Source of the DNA: Pantoea sp. AS-PWVM4 | Lineage (GTDB): Bacteria; Pseudomonadota; Gammaproteobacteria; Enterobacterales; Enterobacteriaceae | Assembly: GCF_000468095.1 (NCBI RefSeq) | Contig: NZ_ASZC01000014.1 | Location: 1-64,000 of the forward strand | Length of the DNA: 64,000 nt | Direction: 5' to 3' | Part shown: positions 1 to 9,343 of the stretch, piece by piece | Layout: each line of letters begins with the position of its first letter | Position numbering within the stretch: the stretch's first letter is position 1 | The notes under the pieces: generated by a model | The model's database searches: none | Told to the model about the DNA's origin: nothing | What the model saw: only the letters and a program-made list of their open reading frames with translations | Translations under genes and position numbers: made by a program

Positions 1-9
1 CTCCTTCAG

Positions 10-15
10 AGTCAA
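10..15 (-). promoter_or_regulatory. Truncated rRNA operon P2 promoter (-35 only)
   Basis: On the minus strand the window edge carries TTGACT followed by CTGAAGGAG. This resembles the -35 and the start of the spacer of enterobacterial rrn P2 promoters. The -10 lies outside the window. It sits about 85 bases downstream of the P1 start, a spacing usual between rrn P1 and P2. In E. coli the operon next to gmhB is rrnH, which fits the gene order here. Confidence 0.75.
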
Positions 16-96
16 TCTCTTTTTCGAGATTTTTCTCTGGCGGGATGAATCACTTCGTCCCTTGCTGACCGTCTGCGTTGCCGCTTTGCCGTGTCA

Positions 97-160
97 GTGG
101 AGGCGCATTATAGGGAGACTCTGACGAAGCGCAAGCGTAAATTTCAACTTTTTTACTGTT
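97..160 (-). promoter_or_regulatory. rRNA operon P1 promoter with UP element
   Basis: Minus strand: the -10 TATAAT (complement of 107-112) is separated by 16 bases from TTGCGC (129-134). The -10 is followed by GCGCCTCCACTGACACGG, almost identical to the start region of E. coli rrn P1 promoters with their GC-rich discriminator. Just upstream, around 140-160, is an A/T-rich tract of the kind bound by the RNA polymerase alpha subunits (UP element). The promoter fires leftward, away from gmhB, into an rRNA operon outside the window. Stringent control by ppGpp/DksA is expected from the family; dksA itself lies at 59752. Confidence 0.9.
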
Positions 161-176
161 CGGCTGAAATTTGTGC

Positions 177-200
177 AAAAGGCCCGTTTTTAGCCCTTTT
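177..200 (-). terminator. Possible gmhB terminator
   Basis: An imperfect inverted repeat, AAAAGGGC and GGGCCTTTT around a short A-rich loop, overlaps the gmhB stop codon on the minus strand. It would separate gmhB transcription from the rrn P1 promoter just downstream. The stem is short and its T run is part of the stem, so the call is tentative. Confidence 0.4.
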
Positions 201-750
201 TAATACGTTCCGGCAGGTCAGCAAGGCTATCAATCACCCAATCCGCCGCCGCTTCGCCTTCCGCCGTCACCGGTTTACCGGTACGCACCAACACTTTCGT
301 GCCTACACCAGCCGCCTGCGCCGCCTGCATATCTTCCAGTTTGTCGCCAACCATATAAGAAGCGGCCATATCTATATGGAGATGCTTCTGCGCCGACAGC
401 AGCATACCAGGCTGCGGTTTACGGCAATCACATTGCTGGCGATACTCTTCAACCGTCGCATCCGGCAGATGCGGGCAGAAATAGATACCATCGAGATCAA
501 CATCGCGATCCGCCAGGGACCAGTCCATCCACTCCGTCAGCTGCATAAATTGGTCTTCCGTAAACATGCCGCGCGCAATGCCCGACTGATTGGTGACCAG
601 TACCAGGGCAAAGCCCATTTTTTTCAGCGCCTGTAGCGCCTCAATGGTGCCATCAATAAACTGAAAATTATCGATCTCATGGACATAGCCGTGATCGACA
701 TTCAATGTGCCATCACGATCAAGAAAAATAGCCGGGACTTTGTTCGCCAC
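190..750 (-). CDS. gmhB: D-glycero-beta-D-manno-heptose-1,7-bisphosphate 7-phosphatase
   Basis: HAD-family phosphatase that removes the 7-phosphate from heptose bisphosphate in the cytoplasmic ADP-heptose pathway for the lipopolysaccharide inner core. The chosen start is GTG at 750, preceded by AGGAG seven bases upstream; it gives 186 residues beginning like E. coli GmhB. An upstream ATG at 801 would add 17 residues with no family match. HAD motif I (DRDGT, nucleophile D11 and D13) is near the N-terminus. A zinc-loop pattern CPHLP...CDCRKP lies near residues 92-109, and GDKLEDM is the late acidic motif. The gene lies between metN (divergent) and an rrn promoter, as in E. coli. Confidence 0.96.
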   Translation of the reverse strand: MANKVPAIFLDRDGTLNVDHGYVHEIDNFQFIDGTIEALQALKKMGFALVLVTNQSGIARGMFTEDQFMQLTEWMDWSLADRDVDLDGIYFCPHLPDATVEEYRQQCDCRKPQPGMLLSAQKHLHIDMAASYMVGDKLEDMQAAQAAGVGTKVLVRTGKPVTAEGEAAADWVIDSLADLPERIKKG

Positions 751-832
751 GTAGAAACTCCTGCTGCAAAAATTGCCGGTCAGTATCGCATGATTGCGCA
801 TACTGAGAGAATGGCAGATTGAATGACTTTCA

Positions 833-871
833 TTGATTTAGCCGTCTGGATGCCTTACCATCCATCCAGAT
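833..871 (+). promoter_or_regulatory. metNIQ promoter with overlapping MetJ operator
   Basis: TTGATT (833-838) and TACCAT (856-861), 17 bases apart, form a plausible sigma-70 promoter about 75 bases before metN. Overlapping it are consecutive 8-mers in the met-box register (consensus AGACGTCT): AGCCGTCT at 840 with 7 of 8 matches and GGATGCCT at 848 with 5 of 8, then poorer units to 871. MetJ with S-adenosylmethionine represses metNIQ in E. coli through tandem met boxes at this position. The operator call rests on one good and one moderate box plus gene context. Confidence 0.6.
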
Positions 872-938
872 TTCACACGGCGTAGCCAGATGAAACCCGA
901 AACACCACGGACAACGCAACACGATAATAATTAACCTA

Positions 939-1970
939 ATGATTAAACTCGAAAATATTAGCAAAGTGTTCCAGCAAGGTTCACGCACCATTCAGGCGTT
1001 ATCTAACGTCAGCCTGCATGTGCCTGCCGGACAGATTTATGGCGTCATCGGTGCATCCGGTGCCGGTAAAAGTACACTTATTCGCTGCGTCAATCTGCTG
1101 GAGCGTCCTACATCTGGCCGGGTATTGGTCGATGGTCAGGATCTGACCGCACTTTCCGAAGGTCAGTTGACACAGGCACGCCGTCAGATTGGCATGATTT
1201 TCCAGCATTTTAATTTGATGAACTCACGCACTGTCTTCGGCAACGTCGCTCTGCCGCTTGAGCTGGGCAATCTTTCTCGCGAGCAGATCAAACAGCGCGT
1301 CAGCGAGCTGCTGGACCTGGTGGGCCTGGCGGATAAACACGATGCCTGGCCGGCGAATCTGTCCGGTGGTCAAAAACAGCGTGTGGCGATTGCCCGTGCT
1401 CTGGCCAGCAACCCTAAAGTGCTGCTGTGCGACGAAGCCACCAGCGCTCTGGATCCGGCAACAACCCGTTCCATCCTCGAGTTGCTTAAAGATATCAATC
1501 GCCGTCTTGGTCTGACCATCCTGCTGATCACCCATGAAATGGATGTAGTGAAGCGCATCTGCGATCAGGTCGCCGTAATCAGTAATGGCGAACTGATTGA
1601 GCAAGACAGCGTTAGCGAAGTATTTTCTCATCCGAAAACACCGTTGGCGCAGCAGTTTATCCAGTCAACCCTGCATCTCGATATTCCTGACGATTACCAG
1701 CAACGCATGTCGGCCCAGCCAGGAAATGACACCGTACCTTTATTACGCCTGGAATTCACGGGCAAGTCGGTGGATGCGCCTCTGCTGTCAGAAGCGGCAC
1801 GTCGCTTCAACGTTAATAACAATATTATTAGCGCGCAGATGGATTACGCCGGTGGCGTGAAGTTCGGCATTATGCTGGCCGAGATGGACGGCAGCGAAAA
1901 TGATACGCAAGCCGCCATTGCCTGGTTGAAAGAGAATCATGTGAAAGTTGAGGTACTGGGTTATGTCTGA
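939..1970 (+). CDS. metN: Methionine ABC transporter ATP-binding protein MetN
   Basis: ATPase subunit of the MetNIQ importer for D- and L-methionine, on the cytoplasmic face of the inner membrane. The 343 residues carry Walker [10 protein letters not shown] at 38-46, the ABC signature LSGGQ, Walker B ending in DEATSALD and the switch histidine in LLITHE. The C-terminal ~90 residues match the NIL/ACT-like domain that binds methionine and inhibits transport when the internal pool is high. No strong Shine-Dalgarno precedes the ATG. The gene overlaps metI by 8 bases, which suggests translational coupling. Length equals that of E. coli MetN. Confidence 0.98.
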   Translation: MIKLENISKVFQQGSRTIQALSNVSLHVPAGQIYGVIGASGAGKSTLIRCVNLLERPTSGRVLVDGQDLTALSEGQLTQARRQIGMIFQHFNLMNSRTVFGNVALPLELGNLSREQIKQRVSELLDLVGLADKHDAWPANLSGGQKQRVAIARALASNPKVLLCDEATSALDPATTRSILELLKDINRRLGLTILLITHEMDVVKRICDQVAVISNGELIEQDSVSEVFSHPKTPLAQQFIQSTLHLDIPDDYQQRMSAQPGNDTVPLLRLEFTGKSVDAPLLSEAARRFNVNNNIISAQMDYAGGVKFGIMLAEMDGSENDTQAAIAWLKENHVKVEVLGYV

Positions 1971-2616
1971 AGCGATGATGTGGCTACTGGGACGTGGCAT
2001 TTGGGAAACGCTGATGATGACCTTTGTCTCCGGCTTCTTTGGCTTTGTGCTTGGCCTGCCCGTTGGCGTGTTGCTGTACGTCACCCGTCCCGGCCAAATT
2101 CTGGCGAACGCTGCGTTGTATCGCGTACTCTCGGCGCTGGTGAATATCTTCCGTTCCATCCCGTTCATTATCCTGCTGGTCTGGATGATTCCATTTACCC
2201 GCGCGATCGTGGGAACGTCGATCGGTCTACAGGCCGCGATTGTGCCGCTGACCGTGGGGGCCGCGCCGTTTATCGCCCGTATGGTTGAGAACGCCTTGCT
2301 CGAACTGCCCACCGGGTTGATCGAAGCGTCACGCGCGATGGGGGCCACACCGCTGCAAATCGTACGCAAGGTGTTGTTGCCTGAAGCCCTGCCGGGGCTG
2401 GTGAATGCCGCTACAATTACTCTGATTACGCTGGTTGGCTACTCCGCGATGGGTGGTGCGGTAGGTGCTGGCGGACTCGGCCAGATCGGCTATCAGTATG
2501 GTTACATCGGCTATAACGCCACCGTGATGAATACCGTTCTGGTCCTGTTGGTGGTGTTGGTTTATTTAATCCAATTCTGTGGCGACCGCATCGTGCGTGC
2601 TGTGTCCCATAAGTAA
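1963..2616 (+). CDS. metI: Methionine ABC transporter permease MetI
   Basis: Inner-membrane permease of the MetNIQ importer, 217 residues from the ATG at 1963, which overlaps the end of metN. An in-frame ATG at 1948 lies deeper inside metN and gives an unrelated extension, so 1963 is preferred. Hydrophobic segments alternate with the typical EAA coupling region ([25 protein letters not shown] in three parts near residues 125-150), which contacts the MetN ATPase. The sequence is near-identical to E. coli MetI over its whole length. Confidence 0.98.
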   Translation: MSEAMMWLLGRGIWETLMMTFVSGFFGFVLGLPVGVLLYVTRPGQILANAALYRVLSALVNIFRSIPFIILLVWMIPFTRAIVGTSIGLQAAIVPLTVGAAPFIARMVENALLELPTGLIEASRAMGATPLQIVRKVLLPEALPGLVNAATITLITLVGYSAMGGAVGAGGLGQIGYQYGYIGYNATVMNTVLVLLVVLVYLIQFCGDRIVRAVSHK

Positions 2617-2652
2617 GCAAGCAATATCAATATTCTCTATTAAGGAAAGGAT

Positions 2653-3468
2653 ATGTCTTTTACATTTAAAAAGATTGCCGCTGTGGGCGCGCTGATTGGC
2701 GTGATTGCGCTGGCCGGATGCGATCAGAAAGCCAAAGATCCAAACCACATTAAAGTGGGTGTGATTGTTGGCGCCGAGCAGCAGGTTGCTGAAACGGCAC
2801 AGAAAGTCGCGAAAGAGAAGTATGGCCTGGATGTTGAATTGGTCACCTTCAACGACTACGTTCTGCCGAACGAAGCCCTGAGCAAAGGCGATATCGATGT
2901 TAACGCCTTCCAGCACAAACCGTATCTGGATCAGCAGATCAAAGATCGTGGCTATAAGCTGGTACCGGTTGGTAACACCTTTGTTTACCCCATCGCGGGC
3001 TACTCCAAAAAGATCAAATCTCTGGATGAGTTGCAGAACGGCGCTCAGATCGCCATCCCGAATGACCCGACTAACCTTGGTCGTTCGCTGCTGCTGTTGC
3101 AGAAAGTGGGTCTGATTAAACTGAAAGACGGTGTTGGCCTGCTGCCGACCGCGCTGGATATCACCGAGAACCCGAAAAACCTGAAGATTGTTGAACTGGA
3201 AGCGCCGCAGTTGCCGCGTTCACTGGACGATCAGCAGATTGCGCTGGCAGTAATCAACACCACTTACGCCAGCCAGATTGGCCTGACCCCGGCTAAAGAC
3301 GGTATCTTCGTTGAAGATAAAGATTCACCGTACGTGAACCTGATCGTTAGCCGTGAAGACAACAAAGACGCTGAAAACGTGAAGAAATTTGTTCAGGCTT
3401 ATCAGTCTGACGAAGTCGCGGAAGCCGCGAACAAAATCTTCAACGGTGGTGCTGTGAAGGGCTGGTAA
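2653..3468 (+). CDS. metQ: Methionine-binding lipoprotein MetQ
   Basis: Substrate-binding component of MetNIQ, 271 residues. The N-terminus is a lipoprotein signal peptide with lipobox LAGC; C23 would be lipidated and anchor the protein in the inner membrane facing the periplasm. The body is the NlpA/MetQ family fold (DPNHIKVGVIVGAEQQV early, NDPTNLGRS in the middle). It is the third gene of the operon, 36 bases after metI with AAGGAAAGG as ribosome binding site. A strong terminator follows at 3491. Confidence 0.98.
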   Translation: MSFTFKKIAAVGALIGVIALAGCDQKAKDPNHIKVGVIVGAEQQVAETAQKVAKEKYGLDVELVTFNDYVLPNEALSKGDIDVNAFQHKPYLDQQIKDRGYKLVPVGNTFVYPIAGYSKKIKSLDELQNGAQIAIPNDPTNLGRSLLLLQKVGLIKLKDGVGLLPTALDITENPKNLKIVELEAPQLPRSLDDQQIALAVINTTYASQIGLTPAKDGIFVEDKDSPYVNLIVSREDNKDAENVKKFVQAYQSDEVAEAANKIFNGGAVKGW

Positions 3469-3490
3469 TCCCCTCTTCTCATGCCATTCA

Positions 3491-3516
3491 GGGCGGCTTC
3501 GGCCGCCCTTTCTTTT
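3491..3516 (+). terminator. metNIQ terminator (UUCG-capped)
   Basis: GGGCGGC-TTCG-GCCGCCC followed by TTTCTTTT, 23 bases after the metQ stop. A perfect 7-bp GC stem with a C(UUCG)G tetraloop and a U-rich tail is a textbook intrinsic terminator. Confidence 0.92.
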
Positions 3517-3596
3517 GCCGGTTGTGGCAGCTGACTTGTTATTTACGGTTGTCCTTGTTTCAATAACGCCACTTTTTAAAACATGAGGATGTTGCC

Positions 3597-3998
3597 ATGC
3601 GTTTTTTACCGCTCTGCTTGTTGGCATTGATGCTGACCGGGTGTGTGCGTGAATATCACCCGATAAGCAGTGCTTCATCGCACCCGCAGCAGCAATCCAG
3701 CGAACCGGAACGCCGCCCTGCGCCCCGTCCGGCCCCGGTGAAGATTTACACGGACGCGACCGATTTGGTCAGCAAACCTTTCCGTGACCTCGGCGAAGTG
3801 TCTGGCGATGATTGCCAGAGCAGCACCCAGGATTCACCGCCAAATATCAATACCGCCCGTAAACGCCTGCAACTGCGAGCGGCGGGAATGAAGGCGAACG
3901 CCGTGCTGCTGCATAAGTGCGAAATCGTCTCCAGCACTCCGGGTTGCTATCGTCAGGCCGTCTGTCAGGGTTCTGCACTGAAAGTTGCCAATCAATGA
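3597..3998 (+). CDS. rcsF: Rcs stress-sensor outer-membrane lipoprotein RcsF
   Basis: RcsF senses lipopolysaccharide and peptidoglycan damage and activates the Rcs phosphorelay, which controls capsule and motility genes. The 133 residues start with a lipoprotein signal ending LTGC (C16 lipidated). A proline- and glutamine-rich linker (about residues 25-50) follows, then a folded domain with four cysteines (GDDC, HKC, PGC, AVC), which in E. coli form two non-consecutive disulfides. In E. coli RcsF threads through BamA-OMP complexes; bamA is at 21429 here. The stop overlaps the trmO start (ATGA). Confidence 0.96.
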   Translation: MRFLPLCLLALMLTGCVREYHPISSASSHPQQQSSEPERRPAPRPAPVKIYTDATDLVSKPFRDLGEVSGDDCQSSTQDSPPNINTARKRLQLRAAGMKANAVLLHKCEIVSSTPGCYRQAVCQGSALKVANQ

Positions 3999-4702
3999 GT
4001 GAGTTTGCCTTTGCGCAAATCGGCGTAATTCATTCGCCGTGGAAAGAGAAATTCGCCGTGCCGCGCCAGCCGGGTCTGGTGCAGGATGGCACCGGTGAGC
4101 TGCATCTGCTGCCACCTTACAACCAGGCTGAAGCGGTACGCGGTCTTGAAGCGTTCAGCCATCTGTGGGTGCTGTTTGTTTTTCATCAAACCATGTCTGG
4201 CGGCTGGCGCCCCACTGTACGTCCACCACGCCTGGGTGGCAATGCGCGCATGGGCGTCTTTGCGACGCGTTCAACCTTCCGACCCAATCCGATTGGTATG
4301 TCGCTGGTTGAACTCAAAGGCATCCGTTGCGAAAAGCAGCAAGTCATTTTGCAGTTGGGCAGTTTAGATCTGGTGGATGGCACCCCGGTGGTCGATATCA
4401 AACCTTATCTGCCGTTTGCCGAAGCCTTACCGGATGCACGCGCCGGATTTGCCCAGCAGGCTCCCGAGGCAGCAATGCCGGTGCGTTTCTCTGCACTGGC
4501 GTTGGCGCAAATTCAACAGCAACAAAAAAACCACCCCCATTTGGCACGCTTTATCAGCGATGTACTGGCTCAGGATCCGCGCCCTGCTTATCGCAAAGGT
4601 GAGGCAGAAGATCGTGAATATGCTGCCTGGCTGCTCGATTTTAATGTGCGCTGGCGCATTGATGAGGCAGGCACCGAGGTGATCGCTCTCGATCCGCGCT
4701 AA
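3995..4702 (+). CDS. trmO: tRNA (N6-threonylcarbamoyladenosine37-N6)-methyltransferase
   Basis: TrmO (older names tsaA, yaeB) methylates t6A at position 37 of threonine tRNAs using S-adenosylmethionine. The ATG at 3995 overlaps the rcsF stop by four bases and gives 235 residues. The N-terminal domain is the UPF0066/TsaA beta-barrel with the conserved stretches GVFATRSTFRPNPIG and LDLVDGTPVVDIKPYLP; the C-terminal ~80 residues end in a positively charged region (RPAYRKGEAEDREYA). It is probably co-transcribed with rcsF, as in E. coli. Confidence 0.96.
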   Translation: MSEFAFAQIGVIHSPWKEKFAVPRQPGLVQDGTGELHLLPPYNQAEAVRGLEAFSHLWVLFVFHQTMSGGWRPTVRPPRLGGNARMGVFATRSTFRPNPIGMSLVELKGIRCEKQQVILQLGSLDLVDGTPVVDIKPYLPFAEALPDARAGFAQQAPEAAMPVRFSALALAQIQQQQKNHPHLARFISDVLAQDPRPAYRKGEAEDREYAAWLLDFNVRWRIDEAGTEVIALDPR

Positions 4703-4793
4703 AACGCGCTTTTGAGTGGCGGATCTCGCTGGTACACTAGCCGCCAGCAAAATTTTTTGTCAGTGACCTTCCGTATAACTGGAATCGTAATCA

Positions 4794-6512
4794 ATGCGTA
4801 CTACTCAATATTTGCTCTCCACTCTGAAGGAGACGCCCTCCGATGCGGAAGTTATCAGCCACCAGCTGATGCTGCGCGCCGGGATGATCCGTAAACTGGC
4901 TTCAGGACTTTATACCTGGCTGCCGACCGGTGTTCGCGTGCTGAGAAAAGTCGAAAACATCGTGCGTGAAGAGATGAACAACGCAGGCGCGATTGAAATC
5001 TCCATGCCGGTGGTTCAGCCTGCCGATCTGTGGGAAGAGAGTGGCCGTTGGGAGCAATATGGTCCCGAACTGCTGCGTATTAAAGACCGTCACGATCGCC
5101 CGTTCGTGTTGGGTCCGACGCATGAAGAAGTGGTCACTGACCTGATCCGTAACGAGTTGAGCTCTTACAAGCAATTGCCGCTCAACCTGTATCAGATCCA
5201 GACCAAGTTCCGTGACGAAGTGCGCCCACGCTTTGGGGTGATGCGTTCACGCGAGTTCATCATGAAAGATGCCTACTCGTTCCACACTTCGCAGGAATCG
5301 TTGCAGGAAACCTATGACGCGATGTATCGCGCCTACAGCCAGAGCTTCAGCCGTATGGGGCTGGACTTCCGTGCGGTACAGGCCGATACCGGTTCCATCG
5401 GTGGTAGCGCTTCACATGAATTCCAGGTGCTGGCGCAGAGCGGTGAAGATGATGTGATCTTCTCCAGCGAATCCGATTACGCCGCTAACATCGAGAAAGC
5501 TGAGGCTCTGGCCCCGGCTGGCGAACGTCCACAGCCGACACAACAGATGGTGCAGTTCGACACACCAAATGCGAAAACCATCGCCGAGTTGGTTGAACAG
5601 CATCAGTTGCCGATTGAGAAAACGGTCAAAACGCTGTTTGTTAAAGGCACCGAAGAGAGCGGCCATGCGCTGGTTGCCCTGCTGCTGCGTGGTGATCATC
5701 AGCTCAACGAAGTGAAAGCGGAGAAGCTGGATATCGTTGCCGCACCGCTGGAAATGGCGACCGAAGCCGAAATCCGTGCGGTTCTGGGCGCAGGTCCGGG
5801 TTCCCTCGGTCCGGTGGGTCTCACCATGCCGGTGATTGCTGACCGTACCGTGGCGAAAACCAGCGACTTCTGCGCCGGTGCCAACATCGATGGCAAACAC
5901 TTCGCTGGAATTAACTGGGGCCGTGACTTGCCGGAACCGCGTGTCGAAGATATCCGCAACGTGGTGGAAGGCGATCCCAGCCCGGACGGTAAAGGCACGC
6001 TGCTGATCAAACGTGGTATCGAAGTTGGTCACATCTTCCAGCTCGGCACCAAATATTCCGATGCGCTGAAAGCGGCGGTGCAAGGCGAAGATGGTCGTAA
6101 CCAAATCATGACCATGGGCTGCTACGGTATCGGTATCACCCGCGTGGTGGCGGCGGCCATTGAGCAGAACCATGACGAGCGTGGCATCATCTGGCCGGCA
6201 GCCCTGGCACCGTTCGAAGTGGCGATTCTGCCAATGAACATGCACAAATCTTTCCGTGTGAAAGAAGTCGCGGATGATCTGTACAACGCACTGCGTGCCA
6301 AAGGCATTGACGTGATTCTGGATGACCGTAAAGAGCGTCCGGGCGTGATGTTTGCCGATATGGAACTGATTGGTGTACCGCATACCATCGTGATCGGCGA
6401 TCGCAACCTCGATAATGAAGAGATCGAGTACAAAGCGCGTTCCGCCAGCGAGAAAGAGATGATTAAGCACAGCGAAATCGTCGAATTCCTGGCAAAAGCC
6501 CTGAACAAGTAA
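4794..6512 (+). CDS. proS: Prolyl-tRNA synthetase
   Basis: Class II aminoacyl-tRNA synthetase that charges tRNA-Pro, 572 residues, the usual bacterial length. The catalytic core holds motif 2 around [19 protein letters not shown] and motif 3 near [19 protein letters not shown]. Between motifs 2 and 3 lies the large bacterial insertion (INS) editing domain, about residues 220-400, which hydrolyses Ala-tRNA-Pro. The anticodon-binding domain forms the C-terminus. It is transcribed alone and ends at a strong terminator shared with no other gene on this strand. Confidence 0.98.
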   Translation: MRTTQYLLSTLKETPSDAEVISHQLMLRAGMIRKLASGLYTWLPTGVRVLRKVENIVREEMNNAGAIEISMPVVQPADLWEESGRWEQYGPELLRIKDRHDRPFVLGPTHEEVVTDLIRNELSSYKQLPLNLYQIQTKFRDEVRPRFGVMRSREFIMKDAYSFHTSQESLQETYDAMYRAYSQSFSRMGLDFRAVQADTGSIGGSASHEFQVLAQSGEDDVIFSSESDYAANIEKAEALAPAGERPQPTQQMVQFDTPNAKTIAELVEQHQLPIEKTVKTLFVKGTEESGHALVALLLRGDHQLNEVKAEKLDIVAAPLEMATEAEIRAVLGAGPGSLGPVGLTMPVIADRTVAKTSDFCAGANIDGKHFAGINWGRDLPEPRVEDIRNVVEGDPSPDGKGTLLIKRGIEVGHIFQLGTKYSDALKAAVQGEDGRNQIMTMGCYGIGITRVVAAAIEQNHDERGIIWPAALAPFEVAILPMNMHKSFRVKEVADDLYNALRAKGIDVILDDRKERPGVMFADMELIGVPHTIVIGDRNLDNEEIEYKARSASEKEMIKHSEIVEFLAKALNK

Positions 6513-6521
6513 TCCCCCCAG

Positions 6522-6549
6522 AGCGCCTCTGATCAGAGGCGCTTTTTTT
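6522..6549 (+). terminator. proS terminator
   Basis: The perfect 22-base palindrome AGCGCCTCTGATCAGAGGCGCT is followed by a T run and lies ten bases after the proS stop. The reverse strand has no U tract, so it serves proS and not the convergent arfB. Confidence 0.9.
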
Positions 6550-6958
6550 AACGCACTTTTCCCCGCAGCGCCTTGGTATTACTTCGCCGCGCTTTGCCGT
6601 CCAGTCGTCGTTCTTTCGATGCCCGGGTGGGACGTGTGGCACGCCTCACTTTTTCCACCGTTGTCAGTTCCCGAATTAAATTAATCAACCGCTGTAGCGC
6701 AGCTTCGCGATTCATCTCCTGGCTGCGATACTCCTGCGCTTTGATAATCACCACGCCATCCTCGGTGATCAAATGGTGGCGCGCGGCCAGCAGACGCTGT
6801 TTATAAAATGGCGGCAATGATGACGCGTTGATATCAAAACGCAGGTGGATGGCGGTCGAGGTTTTATTGACATGCTGCCCACCAGCACCCTGCGCACGGA
6901 TGGCGCTCAACTCGACCTCATTTTCCGGCAGTGAAACCGAACGTGATACTACAATCAT
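6548..6958 (-). CDS. arfB: Alternative ribosome-rescue factor / peptidyl-tRNA hydrolase ArfB
   Basis: ArfB (YaeJ) enters ribosomes stalled at the 3' end of broken mRNAs and hydrolyses the peptidyl-tRNA. The 136 residues contain the GGQ catalytic motif at 26-28 ([20 protein letters not shown]), as in class I release factors. A basic C-terminal tail rich in Arg and Lys ([17 protein letters not shown]) inserts into the empty mRNA channel. It is convergent with proS. In E. coli arfB follows nlpE and yaeQ; both are missing here. Confidence 0.96.
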   Translation of the reverse strand: MIVVSRSVSLPENEVELSAIRAQGAGGQHVNKTSTAIHLRFDINASSLPPFYKQRLLAARHHLITEDGVVIIKAQEYRSQEMNREAALQRLINLIRELTTVEKVRRATRPTRASKERRLDGKARRSNTKALRGKVR

Positions 6959-7174
6959 CTGTCACCTGCCGCAGGAAGGGTTCCTGTACCGCGTAATAAC
7001 CTGTGCATTAACTTAACCTTTTGTGCGCTGTGCAGACGCTTAACAGCAGCGAATTTTGCCACTTTTCTGCTTTTCTCTGAATGCTTCGCGCTGTTCACTG
7101 GCTGATTTCAGTGAATTGCCTGTGATATAGTCTCCTATCAACCAGAGTATTGAAACTCTGCTGAGGAGGTGAAT

Positions 7175-7375
7175 GTGCAAAAGTATTGTGAGTTAGTTCG
7201 CCAGAAGTATGCCGAAATTGGCAGCGGCGACCTGGGTTATGTGCCAGATGCCATTGGATGCGCGCTGAATGCACTCAATGATATTGCCGCTAATTCTGCG
7301 CTAAACTCTTCTGTCAGGGAACAGGCAGCCTATGCCGCTGCAAACTTATTGGTGAGCGACTATGTTGACGAATGA
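7175..7375 (+). CDS. yaeP: Conserved small protein YaeP
   Basis: A 66-residue protein of the YaeP (UPF0253) family, function unknown. The chosen start is GTG at 7175, five bases after the strong ribosome binding site GAGGAGG (7163-7169), giving MQKYCEL like E. coli YaeP, also 66 residues. A GTG at 7169 is in frame but overlaps the Shine-Dalgarno. The core [12 protein letters not shown] and the C-terminal [12 protein letters not shown] are conserved. It overlaps rof by 14 bases, so the pair is probably translationally coupled. Confidence 0.92.
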   Translation: MQKYCELVRQKYAEIGSGDLGYVPDAIGCALNALNDIAANSALNSSVREQAAYAAANLLVSDYVDE

Positions 7376-7625
7376 AGCCTACAAACCCATCAACTGCGAT
7401 GACTACGACAACCTGGAACTCGCCTGCCAAAAACACTGGACGCTTGCGCTCGAATTAAAAAACGGTGATCAGCTCAAGGCGAAAGCCGTGGACATGATTT
7501 CACGCAAAAACGTCGAGTATCTTGCGGTCGACCTCTCCGGCGAAACACGCGAGCTGCGGCTCGATCACATCGCCAGCTTCAGCCACCCTGAGCTGGGCAC
7601 CGTTATCGTCAGCGAAGACGAGTAA
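7362..7625 (+). CDS. rof: Rho-binding antiterminator Rof (YaeO)
   Basis: Rof binds the transcription terminator Rho and blocks Rho-dependent termination. The product is 87 residues; the conserved body starts at [13 protein letters not shown] and contains [11 protein letters not shown] and [21 protein letters not shown], all close to E. coli Rof. The ATG at 7362 lies inside yaeP. TTG at 7365 is an alternative that would shorten the protein by one residue. The gene follows yaeP in the same transcript, as in E. coli. Confidence 0.93.
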   Translation: MLTNEAYKPINCDDYDNLELACQKHWTLALELKNGDQLKAKAVDMISRKNVEYLAVDLSGETRELRLDHIASFSHPELGTVIVSEDE

Positions 7626-7665
7626 CCTTCCTACGGGCGGGAAATCCCTCTCCCGCCCCCCTCGC

Positions 7666-7977
7666 TTATGGCTGTAGCGAGCTGTAATACGCCGACAGAT
7701 CTTCCATATCCTGATCGCTTAACCCGGCTACAAACGCTTTCATTACCTCAGCCTGCCCCCCACTGCGTTCCCCTTTTTTGTAGGCTTGTAACGAGTGCAG
7801 CAGATAAGGTGCATGCTGTCCGGCCAGATTAGGATACAAAGGCACGGCGCTTTTTCCTTCCGCACCATGACAAGCCAGACAACTGGCCGCTTTTTGCGCC
7901 CCGGCCTTGATATCACCGTCGGCCAGCGCCGGCAGTGCCACGGCGAAAAGTGCCGCCGCGATCCAGTGTTTCATCAT
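7666..7977 (-). CDS. Periplasmic class I c-type cytochrome
   Basis: A 103-residue monohaem cytochrome c. A signal peptide ends near ALPALA-D (about residue 19/20), so the mature protein is periplasmic. The haem-attachment motif CLACH spans residues 33-37; H37 is the fifth ligand, and M79 (AEVMKAF) is a candidate sixth ligand. The layout resembles cytochrome c553/c4-type domains. GGAG sits before two adjacent ATG codons; the second, at 7974, has the better spacing. It follows tilS by 11 bases on the same strand, so co-transcription is likely. It has no counterpart at this place in E. coli K-12. Its electron partner is unknown. Confidence 0.9.
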   Translation of the reverse strand: MMKHWIAAALFAVALPALADGDIKAGAQKAASCLACHGAEGKSAVPLYPNLAGQHAPYLLHSLQAYKKGERSGGQAEVMKAFVAGLSDQDMEDLSAYYSSLQP

Positions 7978-7988
7978 TGCTCTCCGTT

Positions 7989-9290
7989 TTATTGTTGTTG
8001 TAACCAGACCGCCGTCCAGCCTTGCTCATTGCTGGCCGCACCTTCACGGGTGATAAAAAATCCCGGCGCGCAAATTAACGTCTGGTTGTAGTAAATCAGT
8101 GGGATCCGTTCACGCTGCCAGGGCGGAACACCCAGCTCCTGCCACAGCTTTTTCACTTCACGTCCCCCCGCCCGTTCGATCAGGTGGAAATAGCCCTGGG
8201 CCTTAAAACGCACGCTCACCTGCTCATCATCGGTCGGGTAACGTAGCCGCGGGCTATCATGGCTTGCCTGTAACTCCCCGAGCGGTTCGGGCAAACGCAA
8301 GGGTTGCGAGAGGTTATGCCAGGTAAGTGAGTGCTGACTGAGGGAAGGCTGAGGCGCTAGCCAGTACAGGTGCTGGCGATAACGGCGCAGTTCAAAAGCA
8401 CCAAAATGCAGACAGGGTTGGGCATCTTCCCGACTCTGCATCACTTCACGGGTGATGCGCAGCAATGCATCGCGTGAGGGCATGATTCCGCCCTGCTGCG
8501 CAATCCAGCGCCGCAGCAGCGCATGACGACGCGCTTCCTGCATGCTCAACAACGGCGTGAAGTTAAGTCGCCCCAGCTCATCCGTGAGTTGTGCCAATTG
8601 TTCCGCCAGCAACTCGTCCAGCAGTTGTTCCTGTTCACCACATAACGCGGCGCTGCGTGCAACCGCAGCGCTGAAATGCGGCCAGCGAGCATGCAATAAC
8701 GGGAGTACCTGCTGGCGCAGAAAATTTCTGTCGTAGCGGCAATCCGCGTTGCTCTCGTCTTCGATCCAACGCAACTGATGCTCTGTCGCCCAACTTTCAA
8801 GTTGCTGACGACTGAAGGTCAACAATGGCCGCAGATGGGTGTTTTCCCCCACGATACGTTGTGATGGCATCGCGGCCAGGCCCGCCGGGCCACTGCCACG
8901 CTTTAGGGCCAGCAGCAGGGTTTCACACTGATCATCAAGATGCTGGGCGGTAAGTAAGTACTCACCGGGTTGTAGGTGTTGAAACAACGCCTGATAACGT
9001 GCATCGCGCGCTGCCGCTTCTATCCCCTGCTCATGCCCATCCACCTGCACTCGCAACACCTCACAGGGGACTTGCCACTGCTGGCAAAGGTGCTGGCAAT
9101 GTGCTGCCCAACTATCAGCATTGGGGCTTAAACCATGATGGACATGCAATGCGCGCAGTTGAAACTGTGGATGTTGTCGTTGCCAGCAAACCAGTTGATG
9201 CAACAACACGGTGGAATCCAGCCCACCGCTGAACGCCAGCACGCAGCGGGCATCGGGTGTCAGCAGTGCAGCAAGATGGGACAAAGACAT
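7989..9290 (-). CDS. tilS: tRNA(Ile)-lysidine synthetase
   Basis: TilS converts C34 of the CAU-anticodon tRNA-Ile to lysidine using lysine and ATP, changing both codon reading (AUA) and amino-acid identity. The 433 residues begin with the N-type ATP pyrophosphatase PP-loop SGGLDS at 21-26. AAQHLDDQCETLLLALKRGSG is the next family block (given here at near full length), followed by the two C-terminal domains that recognise the tRNA. It probably heads a two-gene unit with the cytochrome. Confidence 0.97.
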   Translation of the reverse strand: MSLSHLAALLTPDARCVLAFSGGLDSTVLLHQLVCWQRQHPQFQLRALHVHHGLSPNADSWAAHCQHLCQQWQVPCEVLRVQVDGHEQGIEAAARDARYQALFQHLQPGEYLLTAQHLDDQCETLLLALKRGSGPAGLAAMPSQRIVGENTHLRPLLTFSRQQLESWATEHQLRWIEDESNADCRYDRNFLRQQVLPLLHARWPHFSAAVARSAALCGEQEQLLDELLAEQLAQLTDELGRLNFTPLLSMQEARRHALLRRWIAQQGGIMPSRDALLRITREVMQSREDAQPCLHFGAFELRRYRQHLYWLAPQPSLSQHSLTWHNLSQPLRLPEPLGELQASHDSPRLRYPTDDEQVSVRFKAQGYFHLIERAGGREVKKLWQELGVPPWQRERIPLIYYNQTLICAPGFFITREGAASNEQGWTAVWLQQQ

Positions 9291-9343
9291 GGCGCAATCC
9301 GTAAGGGCGAACCGCCCGATTGCGGCTCGCGACGGGCGCTATT

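Noticed and set aside
5412-6470. A 352-codon open frame opposite proS
   Set aside because: Shadow of proS: low-complexity composition, no family match, and the other strand is certain.
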